64,000 nucleotides of DNA from Pseudomonadota bacterium (lineage in GTDB: Bacteria > Pseudomonadota > Gammaproteobacteria > Enterobacterales > Enterobacteriaceae). The stretch lies in assembly GCA_018261615.1 (NCBI GenBank), contig JAGTSE010000024.1:1-64000 (forward strand), in the 5' to 3' direction. A model generated the notes under the pieces. That model saw only the letters and a program-made list of their open reading frames with translations. It had not been told where the DNA came from and did no database searches. Below, in pieces: positions 31,350-42,539 of this stretch. How positions within the stretch are numbered: the first letter of the stretch is position 1; every line of letters begins with the position of its first letter. Made by a program: the position numbers and the translations under genes.

Positions 31350-32804
31350 ATGACAAAGCAGGTATTGCAGGATAACCCACTTTTTCAGACCGGCTATCTG
31401 GTGGATGGCGTCTGGAAATCGCTGGACACCACATTTGACGTTCTGAATCCGGCCACCGGTGCAATCATCGCCAGCGTCGCTAAAGCAGGAAAAAAAGAGA
31501 CCGAAGATGCTATTGCTGCGGCGAGTCGGGCATTTCCTGGCTGGAGGGCGAAAACTGCGAAAGAGCGTTCCGTCATCCTCTATCGCTGGTATGAATTGAT
31601 CATTGAAAATAAAAGCTGGCTAGGGCGCTTAATGACCACCGAGCAGGGGAAACCATTAAGAGAGGCTGAGGGGGAAGTCGAGTATGCCGCCAGCTTTATT
31701 CAGTGGTTTGCCGAACAGGCAAAACGCGCCAATGGTGAAATTATCCCGCCGATCAAGCCGGGGTCGCGCATTCTGGCAACCCGGGAACCGGTAGGAGTAG
31801 TAGCGGCCATCACGCCGTGGAACTTCCCGATGGCGATGCTGACCCGCAAGCTGGGGCCAGCGCTGGCGGCAGGGTGTACTGGCGTTATCAAACCGGCGAA
31901 CAATACCCCGCTCAGCGCGTTTGCCTTGTTGGCGCTGGCGAAGAAAGCGGGCGTACCGGATGGTGTGCTCAATGCGGTTGCCGGTAACACGGCAGAAATC
32001 AGCGATGCGATTATGGCCAGCCACGAGGTGCGTAAGATCTCTTTCACTGGCTCGACTGCGGTAGGGAAAACGCTGGTTCGCAATGCCGCCGAAACCATGA
32101 AAAAAGTGTCGATGGAACTGGGGGGCAACGCGCCGTATATCGTTTTTGAAGATGCCGACATCGAGGCGGCAGTTCAGGGGGCGATTGCTAACAAATTCCG
32201 CAATGCCGGCCAGGTCTGTGTCAGCGTAAACCGCTTCTATATTCATGAGTCTGTCTATGACACTTTCACACAAAAGCTGAGTACGGCGGTAAGTGGATTG
32301 AAAGTGGGAAATGGTCTGGAAGAGGGCGTCGTAGTGGGGCCGTTGATCGAACCTGCCGCTATCGAAAAAGTGCGTGATCATGTGGAAGATGCGGTGGCTA
32401 AAGGTGCTAAAGTGCTGGCTGGCGGTAAAGCGCACAGTCTTGGTGGTAACTTCTGGCAACCAACCGTGCTGGGTGATTGTAGCGATGGCATGAAGCTGGC
32501 GCAGGAAGAGACATTTGGCCCGGTGGCAGCCTGTTTCCGCTTTACCAGTGAGGAAGAAGTCGTCCAGCGTGCGAATGCGACGCCGTTTGGTTTGGCGGCT
32601 TACTTCTATACGCAAAACTTGCCGCGGGTATTCCGCGTTTCGCAGGCTATTGAGAGCGGAATGATCGGTATTAATGAGTGCGCGGTATCCACCGAACTGG
32701 GGCCGTTCGGCGGAGTGAAAGAGTCGGGACTGGGTCGTGAAGGGTCGGTGCTGGGGCTGGAGGAGTTTCTTGAGGTGAAAACTCTGCATCTCGGCGGATT
32801 ATAA
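31350..32804 (+). CDS. Succinate-semialdehyde dehydrogenase-like aldehyde dehydrogenase
   Basis: A 484-residue NAD(P)-dependent aldehyde dehydrogenase close to the GabD family. Conserved catalytic parts are TPWNFP (Asn158), Lys181 for cofactor, Glu257 (MELGGN) and nucleophile Cys290 (AGQVC). The second cysteine found two residues later in E. coli GabD is serine here (Ser292), so the family's disulphide switch cannot form. The start at 31350 follows GGAGAA at good spacing. It is not present between aaeB and yhcO in E. coli. The substrate is inferred; other semialdehydes are possible. Confidence 0.88.
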   Translation: MTKQVLQDNPLFQTGYLVDGVWKSLDTTFDVLNPATGAIIASVAKAGKKETEDAIAAASRAFPGWRAKTAKERSVILYRWYELIIENKSWLGRLMTTEQGKPLREAEGEVEYAASFIQWFAEQAKRANGEIIPPIKPGSRILATREPVGVVAAITPWNFPMAMLTRKLGPALAAGCTGVIKPANNTPLSAFALLALAKKAGVPDGVLNAVAGNTAEISDAIMASHEVRKISFTGSTAVGKTLVRNAAETMKKVSMELGGNAPYIVFEDADIEAAVQGAIANKFRNAGQVCVSVNRFYIHESVYDTFTQKLSTAVSGLKVGNGLEEGVVVGPLIEPAAIEKVRDHVEDAVAKGAKVLAGGKAHSLGGNFWQPTVLGDCSDGMKLAQEETFGPVAACFRFTSEEEVVQRANATPFGLAAYFYTQNLPRVFRVSQAIESGMIGINECAVSTELGPFGGVKESGLGREGSVLGLEEFLEVKTLHLGGL

Positions 32805-32850
32805 CGCGTCAGGCGGCGGATGCCGCCCTGTTGGGCTGGTGGCGGAAATA

Positions 32851-33120
32851 ATGAATACCTACACTTTCGATTTTAAAAACATCCACGATCAGGGCGCATT
32901 CTACCGGGAGTTCTCGCGCCAGTTCGAGCTGGGAAGCGACACGATTCACGATCTCGATTCACTGTGGGATGCGGTGATGGCGGGGGCATTACCTTTACCG
33001 CTGGAGATTGAGTTTGTTCATTTGCCGGAGCGACAGCGCCGCCGGTTTGGCGCATTGATCCTGTTGTTTGATGAAGCAGAAGAGGAACTGGAAGGCGAGC
33101 TGCGTTTTAATATGCGCTGA
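32851..33120 (+). CDS. yhcO: Barstar-family protein
   Basis: An 89-residue acidic protein of the barstar (ribonuclease inhibitor) family, with the conserved [12 protein letters not shown] segment at about residues 34-45. The start at 32851 (MNTYTFDF) equals the E. coli start; an ATG four codons earlier is less likely. No barnase-type RNase lies nearby, so it is an orphan inhibitor of unknown target. Confidence 0.9.
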   Translation: MNTYTFDFKNIHDQGAFYREFSRQFELGSDTIHDLDSLWDAVMAGALPLPLEIEFVHLPERQRRRFGALILLFDEAEEELEGELRFNMR

Positions 33121-33131
33121 AGGCAAAAAAA

Positions 33132-33150
33132 GCCCCTGACAGGCAGGGGC
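33132..33150 (-). terminator. Terminator between yhcO and the YhcN genes
   Basis: A 7-bp perfect GC-rich stem (33132-33138 with 33144-33150). On the minus strand it is followed by seven T, so it ends the DUF1471 gene transcript. On the plus strand the U-run is lacking. Confidence 0.85.
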
Positions 33151-33176
33151 AAGTCGTCGGGTTAGACGACGAGGGT

Positions 33177-33440
33177 TTATTTATACAGTTCCGCTGTGAC
33201 GTGGGTGTGATCACCGGTACGTGCTTCAACGATGCGATAGCTGCTGGCGCCCGCTTGGTCAGCTTTCGCGGAGAGTTCCTGGCGAATATCCATCGGTACA
33301 CCAGCAACCTGTGAAACAGAAATATTGCCCATAGGTTGCAGGTTGCTTGCCTGTTCGCTGTTAACCAGTGTTGCAGCGCTTGCGCCGAAAGAGATCAGGG
33401 ATGCAAGGCTCAGGGCTGCGATGATTAGATTGCGTTTCAT
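33177..33440 (-). CDS. Periplasmic YhcN/BhsA-type stress protein (DUF1471)
   Basis: An 87-residue exported protein. The signal peptide ends near residue 23 (SFGASA). The mature DUF1471 domain has the pattern LQPMGNISVSQVAGVPMDIRQELSAKADQAGASSYRIVEARTG. The start at 33440 (MKRNL, with GGAGA upstream) is chosen over a longer open frame. It is a diverged paralogue of the neighbouring yhcN, 98 bp away. The family responds to acid, peroxide and biofilm conditions. Confidence 0.88.
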   Translation of the reverse strand: MKRNLIIAALSLASLISFGASAATLVNSEQASNLQPMGNISVSQVAGVPMDIRQELSAKADQAGASSYRIVEARTGDHTHVTAELYK

Positions 33441-33538
33441 AGTTTGTCTCCTTAAGAGAGTCTCAACGGCAGGGAGGAGTGAACTGCTATTTTTGTACCT
33501 GGTGCCGTTGAGTGATGACATAGGGTTATCAGTAAAAC

Positions 33539-33802
33539 TTATTTGTACAGCTCGGCTGTTGCGTGCCAGTTGTCACCGGTACGTGCTTCGATAATGCGGT
33601 AAGAAGAAGCGCCTTGTTCTTCCGCTTTTTTGTTCAATTCAGCACGCATATCCATCGGGGAGGAGGCGACAGCACCTATGGATACGGTGCCCAGAGACTG
33701 GCGTGATTGTGCCTGGTCTGCGCTGATGGAATCGGCAGCAAAAGCGCCAAATGACAGTGCTGAGAGAATGCTAAGTGTTGCAACAGTTGATTTGATATTC
33801 AT
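33539..33802 (-). CDS. yhcN: Periplasmic stress protein YhcN (DUF1471)
   Basis: An 87-residue exported protein with a signal peptide ending at about residue 22 (GAFA) and one DUF1471 domain (SLGTVSIGAVASSPMDMRAELNKKAEEQGASSYRIIEARTG). E. coli YhcN is linked to cytoplasmic acid and peroxide stress. It is in tandem with a second family member downstream and may share transcripts with it. Confidence 0.92.
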   Translation of the reverse strand: MNIKSTVATLSILSALSFGAFAADSISADQAQSRQSLGTVSIGAVASSPMDMRAELNKKAEEQGASSYRIIEARTGDNWHATAELYK

Positions 33803-34147
33803 GATTCTTAACCTCGTCGTATTCTTTTACTTCAATTCATTGGGGTCTTGTTTCGTGACCCTCATCACAAAATCAAGTATACACTAGTCACTGTAAAAAT
33901 TAATACCTTGCTAATTATTTCAGTGGTAATTAGGCTTGGTTGAAATCATTTTTTATAATAAGAAAGCATAAAAACTCTGAATATGGTTAAAAAATGATTG
34001 ATGATATCTAAGAAAATCATATAGATATTTGAATTTGATTTTTTGTGCGATGGCATTAACTGCAATGGGGGGAGGAAACAGGGAATCGCACTAACTGTTA
34101 AAATAATGTGAGTGAAAATTCGTGATCAAAGGGGGGCAGTCAGAAGA
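33803..34147. other. Intergenic region between yhcN and argR
   Basis: An AT-rich stretch with no credible gene. It should hold the yhcN promoter. Visible structures are a dyad GGGTC...GACCC (33843-33861) and a nested set of repeats at 34045-34097 (GTGCGAT/ATCGCAC inverted, plus a 9-of-10 direct repeat ATTAACTG/ACTAACTG type). Confidence 0.5.
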
Positions 34148-34172
34148 TTCCCCCACAATCGAAGCGGGGGAA
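34148..34172 (-). terminator. Probable terminator after argR
   Basis: A 7-bp stem (TTCCCCC 34148-34154 with GGGGGAA 34166-34172) lies 8 bp after the argR stop codon. The downstream U-run on the minus strand is short, so efficiency is uncertain. Confidence 0.55.
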
Positions 34173-34180
34173 AAGTGATA

Positions 34181-34654
<474 letters not shown>

Positions 34655-34676
34655 TCACCCGTAATATGGCCGTGAA

Positions 34677-34714
34677 AACACATTATTATGCATATTGATG
34701 AATATTTATGCAAA
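34677..34714. promoter_or_regulatory. Pair of ARG boxes (argR autoregulation)
   Basis: Two 18-bp boxes at 34677-34694 and 34697-34714 are separated by 2 bp. The promoter-distal box (TGAAT-ATTT-ATGCA core) has one mismatch to the consensus TGAAT-N4-ATTCA; the proximal one is weaker. The 2-bp spacing, rather than the usual 3, is recalled as a specific trait of the argR operator in E. coli. Confidence 0.65.
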
Positions 34715-35997
<1,283 letters not shown>

Positions 35998-36014
35998 CGT
36001 GCTATCGCTGCCAT

Positions 36015-36050
36015 AAAAAACCGGAGGCAGTTCAAGTGCTCCGGTTTTTT
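36015..36050. terminator. Bidirectional terminator between mdh and degS
   Basis: A 12-bp perfect stem (36015-36026 with 36039-36050) with A6 on the left and T6 on the right. It serves mdh and the convergent degS, whose stop lies 9 bp away. Confidence 0.9.
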
Positions 36051-36059
36051 TATGGGCAA

Positions 36060-37127
36060 TCAGTTAGTTGCCGGATATTCTTCGATGGTGACTTGCAGAG
36101 TCAGTTTCTTATCATCGCGCATCACTTCAACTGGAATGACGGAACCCGGGCGGATCTCGGCGACCTGATCCATAGTTTCAAGCGCGGAAACGGCAGCTTT
36201 ACCATTGACGGAGGTGATGACGTCATTCACTTTAATCCCGGCGCGCGCGGCAGGACCACCAGGCGAAACTTCGTTAACTACGATCCCCTGAATCGGGTCG
36301 ATACCTCCGCCTTGCGAATGCAGGGGCGCAATTTCTCGCCCGCCGATACCAATATAACCCCGGATCACCCGACCATCGCGGATCAGCTTATCCATAATCT
36401 TGGTGGCCAACTGGAAAGGGATGGCAAAACCGATGCCTTCCGGTGTTCCGCCGTCGTTGCTCTTATCAAACGACAACGTGTTGATGCCCATCAATTCGCC
36501 CAGCGAGTTGACCAGCGCGCCGCCGGAGTTCCCATGGTTGATTGAAGCATCGGTCTGCAAAAAGTTCTGCCGCCCGCTCGGGTTCAGACCGATACGCCCG
36601 GTAGCGCTGATAATCCCCTGCGTTGTCGTTTGACCAAGGTTGTATGGGTTACCGATTGCCAGAACCACATCGCCGATATGCGGCGTGCGTTTCGTATTGA
36701 TGGGGATCACCGGCAGACCGCCGGTCGCGTTGATCTTCAGCACCGCTAAGTCGGTCAGGGAATCCGAGCCAACCAGCAATGCTTCAAACACCCGGCCATC
36801 CTGCAGGGCAACGATAATCTGATCTGCATCATTGATGACGTGCTTGTTGGTAATGATGTAGCCACGCTGATCCATAATCACACCGGAACCAAGCGTACGG
36901 ATCTCCAGGCGGTCATGAGTGGAGCTATTCAGGCTGCGGTTATAGACGTTGACCACAGCGGGCGCTGCGCGGCGTACTGCCGGGTTATAGCTGGCTGGCG
37001 TTTCGTCAGCACTTTCAAGCTGGGGAGCGCTATGGGGGATGTTTTTGCGCAGCGAAGGCATGGCGGCGATGATCAGGCCACCTACAACCAAACCGATTGC
37101 AACTGAACGTAAAAGCTTCACATACAT
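36060..37127 (-). CDS. degS: Site-1 protease DegS of the sigma-E response
   Basis: A 355-residue inner-membrane-anchored serine protease. When its PDZ domain binds the C-terminus of misfolded porins it cuts RseA and starts the sigma-E envelope-stress response. It has an N-terminal membrane helix (about 5-25), the catalytic triad motifs TNKHVI, DLAVLKI and GNSGGALVNS, and one PDZ domain (about 260-345). The length equals E. coli. It follows degQ by 87 bp with a stem-loop between. Confidence 0.97.
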   Translation of the reverse strand: MYVKLLRSVAIGLVVGGLIIAAMPSLRKNIPHSAPQLESADETPASYNPAVRRAAPAVVNVYNRSLNSSTHDRLEIRTLGSGVIMDQRGYIITNKHVINDADQIIVALQDGRVFEALLVGSDSLTDLAVLKINATGGLPVIPINTKRTPHIGDVVLAIGNPYNLGQTTTQGIISATGRIGLNPSGRQNFLQTDASINHGNSGGALVNSLGELMGINTLSFDKSNDGGTPEGIGFAIPFQLATKIMDKLIRDGRVIRGYIGIGGREIAPLHSQGGGIDPIQGIVVNEVSPGGPAARAGIKVNDVITSVNGKAAVSALETMDQVAEIRPGSVIPVEVMRDDKKLTLQVTIEEYPATN

Positions 37128-37175
37128 GATGGGATTATCGCTAAAAGGAAGAACGGCAGCAGCATAACATGAGTT

Positions 37176-37204
37176 CTCCGGACATCACATGATGACGTCC
37201 GGAG
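37176..37204 (-). other. Stem-loop between degQ and degS
   Basis: An 8-bp perfect stem (CTCCGGAC 37176-37183 with GTCCGGAG 37197-37204) has an inner ATCA/TGAT pairing. There is no U-run on the minus strand, so it may be an mRNA-stability or partial-termination element within degQ-degS. Confidence 0.5.
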
Positions 37205-37214
37205 AGTGGAGGAT

Positions 37215-38588
37215 TTATCGCAGCAGCACATAGATACTGTCGTTGCCGCGCACGATATGCAGCGCCATTATCGAAGGTTTCGTTTCCAGCACTTTACGCA
37301 TTTCAGCGATCGACTGAACGCGCTCACGGTTGATGCCAATGATCAGATCATCTTTATGCAGACCGGCCTGCGCAGCTGCACTGCCTTTTTCGACATTATT
37401 TATCGAGATGCCTTTGGTGCCGTCTTTGAGCTGGCTGTCGCTAAGTTCTGCACCCTGCAATGACGGTGAAATCAGATCGGCGCTGGCGGATGAAGAGGTA
37501 CTTTTATCCAGCGTGACTTCCACATCCAGCGGCTTACCATCGCGCAGCAGGCCGAGCTTCACTTTCGCGCCTGGCTCCGTCGTGGCAATACGTGAACGCA
37601 GTTCGGCAAAGCTGTTCAGCGGCTTACCGTTCAGACTGACGATAACATCACCTGATTTGATCCCGGCTTTTGCCGAACCGGAGTTAGGCAGCACTTCGCT
37701 GACAAAAGCGCCGCGCTGAACGTTAAGATTAAAGGCTTTGGCGATATCCGCACTCATTTCCGTGCCTTTAATGCCCAACAGACCGCGTTTGATCTCACCA
37801 AACTGAATCAATTGCCTGGAGAGGGTTTGCGCCATATTGCTCGGAATGGCGAAGCCAATCCCTACGCTACCGCCACCCGGTGCGAGGATAGCGGTGTTAA
37901 TGCCGATAAGTTCGCCGTTGAGGTTAAGCAGCGCGCCGCCGGAATTGCCGCGGTTGATGGAGGCATCCGTCTGGATAAAGTTCTCCAGCCCTTCCAGATT
38001 CAGGCCGCTGCGGCCCAGCGCGGAAACAATCCCGGATGTGGCCGTCTGCCCAAGGCCGAATGGGTTGCCGACGGCCACAACAAAGTCGCCGACTCGCAGT
38101 TTATCGGAGTCGGCAATCGCAATTTGCGTCAGGTTGCTGGCATTCTGTAATTGCAGCAGAGCAATATCGCTCTGATCATCGCCGCCGATCAGTTTAGCGT
38201 CGAACTCGCGGCCATCGTTCAACTGCACGCTGATTTTTTGCGCCTGATTGATCACGTGATTGTTTGTCAACACGTAGCCTTTTGCGGCGTCAATGATCAC
38301 GCCGGAACCCAGCCCTTCAAAAGGTTGCGGCTGCTGCGGTTGATCCGGCACATCGTCGCCGAAAAACTTCTTAAGCTCTTCCGGAACTTTCTGACCTTGT
38401 GACGTCGTCCCCTCTACCCGCACGCTAACCACCGCAGGCAATACCTTTTCCAGCACGGGCGCAAGGCTTGGCAACTCGCCCTGGCCGGGTAATTGTGATG
38501 GCATGGCGGCCATCGCCTGAAACGGTGCCGAGAGAGTTAACCCGACACTTAACACAAATGCACTCAACAGCAGGGTTGGTTTCTTCAT
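37215..38588 (-). CDS. degQ: Periplasmic serine endoprotease DegQ
   Basis: A 457-residue HtrA-family protease/chaperone. The signal peptide ends near residue 27 (FQAMA). The catalytic triad is in TNNHVI, SDIALLQL and GNSGGALLNL, followed by two PDZ domains (about 255-350 and 365-455), so it can form cage-like oligomers. The start at 38588 (MKKPT) is chosen over an upstream frame that adds a basic extension before the signal peptide. Confidence 0.96.
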   Translation of the reverse strand: MKKPTLLLSAFVLSVGLTLSAPFQAMAAMPSQLPGQGELPSLAPVLEKVLPAVVSVRVEGTTSQGQKVPEELKKFFGDDVPDQPQQPQPFEGLGSGVIIDAAKGYVLTNNHVINQAQKISVQLNDGREFDAKLIGGDDQSDIALLQLQNASNLTQIAIADSDKLRVGDFVVAVGNPFGLGQTATSGIVSALGRSGLNLEGLENFIQTDASINRGNSGGALLNLNGELIGINTAILAPGGGSVGIGFAIPSNMAQTLSRQLIQFGEIKRGLLGIKGTEMSADIAKAFNLNVQRGAFVSEVLPNSGSAKAGIKSGDVIVSLNGKPLNSFAELRSRIATTEPGAKVKLGLLRDGKPLDVEVTLDKSTSSSASADLISPSLQGAELSDSQLKDGTKGISINNVEKGSAAAQAGLHKDDLIIGINRERVQSIAEMRKVLETKPSIMALHIVRGNDSIYVLLR

Positions 38589-38759
38589 TGATGCTGGCTC
38601 TCGTAACCTAAAGTGAAAAGAATGACGCCCCAAAGCAGTTTGATGTTATTGAAATTTCAACCGGGTAACAATGATGTGAATGACTAAATAATAGCTGTGA
38701 TGTGCAAGAAGGGGAGGGGCGCGGGAAACGCGCCCGAAAAAAACAGATGACAGGGCGAA

Positions 38760-39158
38760 TTATTTACGGCTTGCGCTGCCGCGCAACAGACCGGAAGCGC
38801 CATCAGAATAATCACGCGGGATCTGCACCGGCGCCTGATCGTTACTGGCTTCAGATTCGGCCAGACGGTTGCGGAACGGATTCTCTTCTGCGGACATTTC
38901 CGGCAGCAGGCTGGACGAGCTTTTCGCCATGTGCTGATATAGTTGGCGATAATCATGTGCCATGTTATCCAGCAGTTCCGCGCTGCGGGCAAAATGGCTC
39001 ACCAGCTCTTCGCGATACTCTTCCAGTTCCGCTTTGTTTTTTTCTAGTTCATACTGCAAGGCCTGTTGCTGGCGCAATTTACGGTTTCCGAAACGCATAC
39101 CCACGGCACCAATGATAATGCCGACAACCAACCCGATTAGCGCGTATTCCCAGGTCAT
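38760..39158 (-). CDS. zapG: Cell-division and envelope-coordination protein ZapG (YhcB)
   Basis: A 132-residue inner-membrane protein (DUF1043) with an N-terminal membrane helix (about 2-22; YALIGLVVGIIIGAVGM) and a long coiled coil (about 28-85). It links elongation, division and lipopolysaccharide or phospholipid synthesis in E. coli. It is divergent from zapE and in the same direction as degQ. Confidence 0.94.
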   Translation of the reverse strand: MTWEYALIGLVVGIIIGAVGMRFGNRKLRQQQALQYELEKNKAELEEYREELVSHFARSAELLDNMAHDYRQLYQHMAKSSSSLLPEMSAEENPFRNRLAESEASNDQAPVQIPRDYSDGASGLLRGSASRK

Positions 39159-39348
39159 GTACTTCTCCCGTTATTTTGTGATTCCGTAGGGTGTGGGCCG
39201 CAAGCTTCTTGCCTGCGCCTGATAGTGCCACTATAACCGCTTCTGGTGTAGAAGTGGAATCCTGACAAATCATCGCGTAGTGTAGAACGGCTTTTTTTTC
39301 GTCAACCCTGTGGGGGCGGATCGATTTTCAAGGAACAACAATAACACC

Positions 39349-40476
39349 ATGCAAAGCCTTACCCCGACATCGCGATACAACGGCGCTCTCAACGAGGGAA
39401 GCCATCAGCCGGATGATGTGCAAAAAGAAGCCGTTCAGCGGCTGGAGCATATCTATCAAGAACTTATTACCCGCAGCGACAATAGCACACCGGCAAGCGG
39501 TGGTTTGCTGGCGACGTTCGGCAAACTGCTGGGAAAACGTGAACCGCGGCAGAGCTCTCCGGTGCATGGCCTCTATATGTGGGGCGGCGTTGGTCGTGGC
39601 AAAACCTGGTTGATGGACATGTTCTATCAGAGCCTGCCGGGTGAGCGTAAACAACGTCTGCACTTTCACCGTTTTATGCTGCGTGTTCACGAAGAGTTAA
39701 CCTCACTTCAAGGACATAGTGATCCGCTGGAAATTGTTGCCGATCGTTTCAAAGCTGAAACCGATGTGCTGTGCTTCGATGAATTTTTCGTTTCGGATAT
39801 TACCGACGCCATGCTGCTGGGCGGGCTCATGAAAGCGCTGTTCGCTCGTGGTATTACACTGGTTGCGACGTCGAATATTCCACCGGATGAGCTCTATCGT
39901 AACGGCTTGCAGCGCTCGCGCTTTTTACCTGCTATCGATGCCATCAAGCAGTTTTGCGATGTGATGAATGTCGATGCAGGCGTAGATTATCGTCTGCGCA
40001 CATTAACCCAGGCGCACTTATGGCTGACTCCGCTGAACAGTGAGACCGCGCGGCAAATGGATGCGTTGTGGTTAGCACTGGCTGGCGTAAACCGTGAGCA
40101 TGCGCCGACACTGGAGATTAATCACCGTGCGCTGCCGACGCTGGGTGTGGAAAACCAGACGCTGGCGGTGTCGTTTACCACGCTCTGCGTCGATGCGCGT
40201 AGCCAGCACGATTACATCGCGCTCTCGCGCTTGTTCCATACCGTAATGTTGTTCGAAGTGCCGATAATGACGACGTTGATGGAGAGCGAAGCACGACGCT
40301 TTATTGCTTTAGTGGATGAGTTTTACGAGCGCCATGTGAAGCTGGTAGTGAGTGCGGCCGCACCGCTGCATGAGATTTATCAGGGCGAGCGGCTGAAATT
40401 TGAATTTCAGCGCTGCTTGTCCCGCCTGCAAGAGATGCAGAGCGAAGAATATCTCAAGCGTGCGCATATACCGTAA
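39349..40476 (+). CDS. zapE: Cell-division ATPase ZapE
   Basis: A 375-residue AFG1-type AAA ATPase that associates with the Z-ring and is needed at high temperature and low oxygen. Walker A is GGVGRGKTWLMD near residues 78-89 and Walker B is LCFDEFFV. The start at 39349 (MQSLTP) agrees with E. coli; 13 extra upstream codons have no support. It is transcribed divergently from zapG. Confidence 0.95.
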   Translation: MQSLTPTSRYNGALNEGSHQPDDVQKEAVQRLEHIYQELITRSDNSTPASGGLLATFGKLLGKREPRQSSPVHGLYMWGGVGRGKTWLMDMFYQSLPGERKQRLHFHRFMLRVHEELTSLQGHSDPLEIVADRFKAETDVLCFDEFFVSDITDAMLLGGLMKALFARGITLVATSNIPPDELYRNGLQRSRFLPAIDAIKQFCDVMNVDAGVDYRLRTLTQAHLWLTPLNSETARQMDALWLALAGVNREHAPTLEINHRALPTLGVENQTLAVSFTTLCVDARSQHDYIALSRLFHTVMLFEVPIMTTLMESEARRFIALVDEFYERHVKLVVSAAAPLHEIYQGERLKFEFQRCLSRLQEMQSEEYLKRAHIP

Positions 40477-40490
40477 TCGCTAATCGCTAA

Positions 40491-40515
40491 ATCCCTTTCC
40501 CGGAGGGAGAGGGAT
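40491..40515 (+). terminator. Possible terminator after zapE
   Basis: ATCCCTTTCC (40491-40500) pairs with GGGAGAGGGAT (40505-40515) with one G-T wobble or bulge and a short loop. No U-run follows. It is similar in sequence to the tldD/aaeR terminator. Confidence 0.4.
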
Positions 40516-40554
40516 TCGCCTTGCACAAAAGCCACGCCAAATCACAAAAAGGGG

Positions 40555-40583
40555 TCGATCTTTGCCCACGACTTCTCTATAAT
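40555..40583 (+). promoter_or_regulatory. rplM-rpsI promoter
   Basis: A consensus -10 TATAAT (40578-40583) lies 17 bp downstream of TCGATC (40555-40560), a weak -35. The predicted start near 40590 leaves a ~155-nt leader before rplM. From established work, L13 represses its own operon through such a leader. Confidence 0.65.
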
Positions 40584-40724
40584 CCTGCGACCCCACGTTA
40601 CTACAAGGTTTTTTTCCCGAAACTCTTGTGTGCCGGCTAAACATATCCGAAGGGGTAGGTTTACTGGACAATGTCGTGTGAACCTCATTTGTATTTAGGC
40701 GTTTGGGTGTTCACCAACGTGTAA

Positions 40725-41177
<453 letters not shown>

Positions 41178-41189
41178 TCGGGATTATAG

Positions 41190-41585
<396 letters not shown>

Positions 41586-41615
41586 TTGCTTTCTGCTTCG
41601 GCAGAACGATTGGCG

Positions 41616-41643
41616 AAAAACCCGGCGCAAGCCGGGTTTTTTT
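41616..41643 (+). terminator. Terminator after rpsI
   Basis: An 11-bp perfect stem (AAAAACCCGGC with GCCGGGTTTTT) with a GCAA loop and a run of seven T. A second small hairpin with a UUCG tetraloop (TTCTGC-TTCG-GCAGAA, 41591-41606) lies just before it. Confidence 0.93.
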
Positions 41644-41896
41644 ATGGATAAAAATCATGTTATCCACAGTAATCAATCGGTTATTGCGTCTTTTTCTGCA
41701 TTTGCAGAATCCCCTCACCACAAACCCCGCAAAATCTGGTAAACTATCATCCAATTTTCTGCCCAAATGGCTGGGATTGTTCATTTTTTGTTTGCTTCTT
41801 GAACGAAAGTGACAGTACGGGCGGGTAGGTAACTCACATCTGGCCGGTCGAGTAAGTCCGGTAGCAGTAAATTCTTGAATATACCTGGAGGTTTTC

Positions 41897-42535
41897 ATGG
41901 CTGTCGCTGCCAACAAACGTTCGGTAATGACGCTGTTTTCTGGTCCTGTGGACATCTATAGCCATCAGGTCCGTATCGTGCTGGCCGAAAAAGGTGTCAG
42001 CTTCGAAATTGAGCACGTGGAAAAGGATAATCCTCCTCAGGATCTGATTGACCTCAACCCGAATCAAAGCGTACCGACACTTGTAGATCGTGAACTCACC
42101 CTGTGGGAATCACGTATCATTATGGAATATCTGGACGAGCGTTTCCCACATCCACCGCTAATGCCGGTTTATCCGGTCGCGCGCGGTGAAAGCCGCCTGT
42201 ACATGCATCGCATTGAAAAGGACTGGTATTCCCTGATGAATATCATCCAGAACAACAGCGGTGCGCAGGCCGATGCCGCCCGTAAACAACTGCGTGAAGA
42301 GCTGCTGGCAATTGGTCCGTTGTTCACCCAGAAACCTTACTTCCTGAACGACGAGTTCAGCCTTGTTGACTGCTACCTCGCACCGCTGCTGTGGCGCTTA
42401 CCGGTACTGGGCATCGAGCTGAGCGGCGCAGGCGCCAAAGAGCTGAAAGGATATATGACGCGCGTATTTGAGCGTGATTCCTTCCTGGCTTCTCTGACTG
42501 AAGCCGAGCGCGAAATGCGCCTTGGCCGGGGTTAA
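41897..42535 (+). CDS. sspA: Stringent starvation protein A
   Basis: A 212-residue glutathione-S-transferase-fold protein that binds RNA polymerase and aids acid resistance, H-NS down-regulation and phage P1 late transcription. The N-terminal thioredoxin-like half and the C-terminal helical half are intact. The conserved surface Pro-His-Pro (FPHPPLMPVYP) needed for activity is present. First gene of sspAB. Confidence 0.97.
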   Translation: MAVAANKRSVMTLFSGPVDIYSHQVRIVLAEKGVSFEIEHVEKDNPPQDLIDLNPNQSVPTLVDRELTLWESRIIMEYLDERFPHPPLMPVYPVARGESRLYMHRIEKDWYSLMNIIQNNSGAQADAARKQLREELLAIGPLFTQKPYFLNDEFSLVDCYLAPLLWRLPVLGIELSGAGAKELKGYMTRVFERDSFLASLTEAEREMRLGRG

Positions 42536-42539
42536 CTGA

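Noticed and set aside
31656..32789. 377-codon open frame opposite the aldehyde dehydrogenase
   Set aside because: Antisense shadow; no start signal, no family features.
38717..38735. GC-rich hairpin after zapG as a terminator
   Set aside because: The T-run precedes rather than follows the stem on the zapG strand, so it does not meet the terminator pattern.
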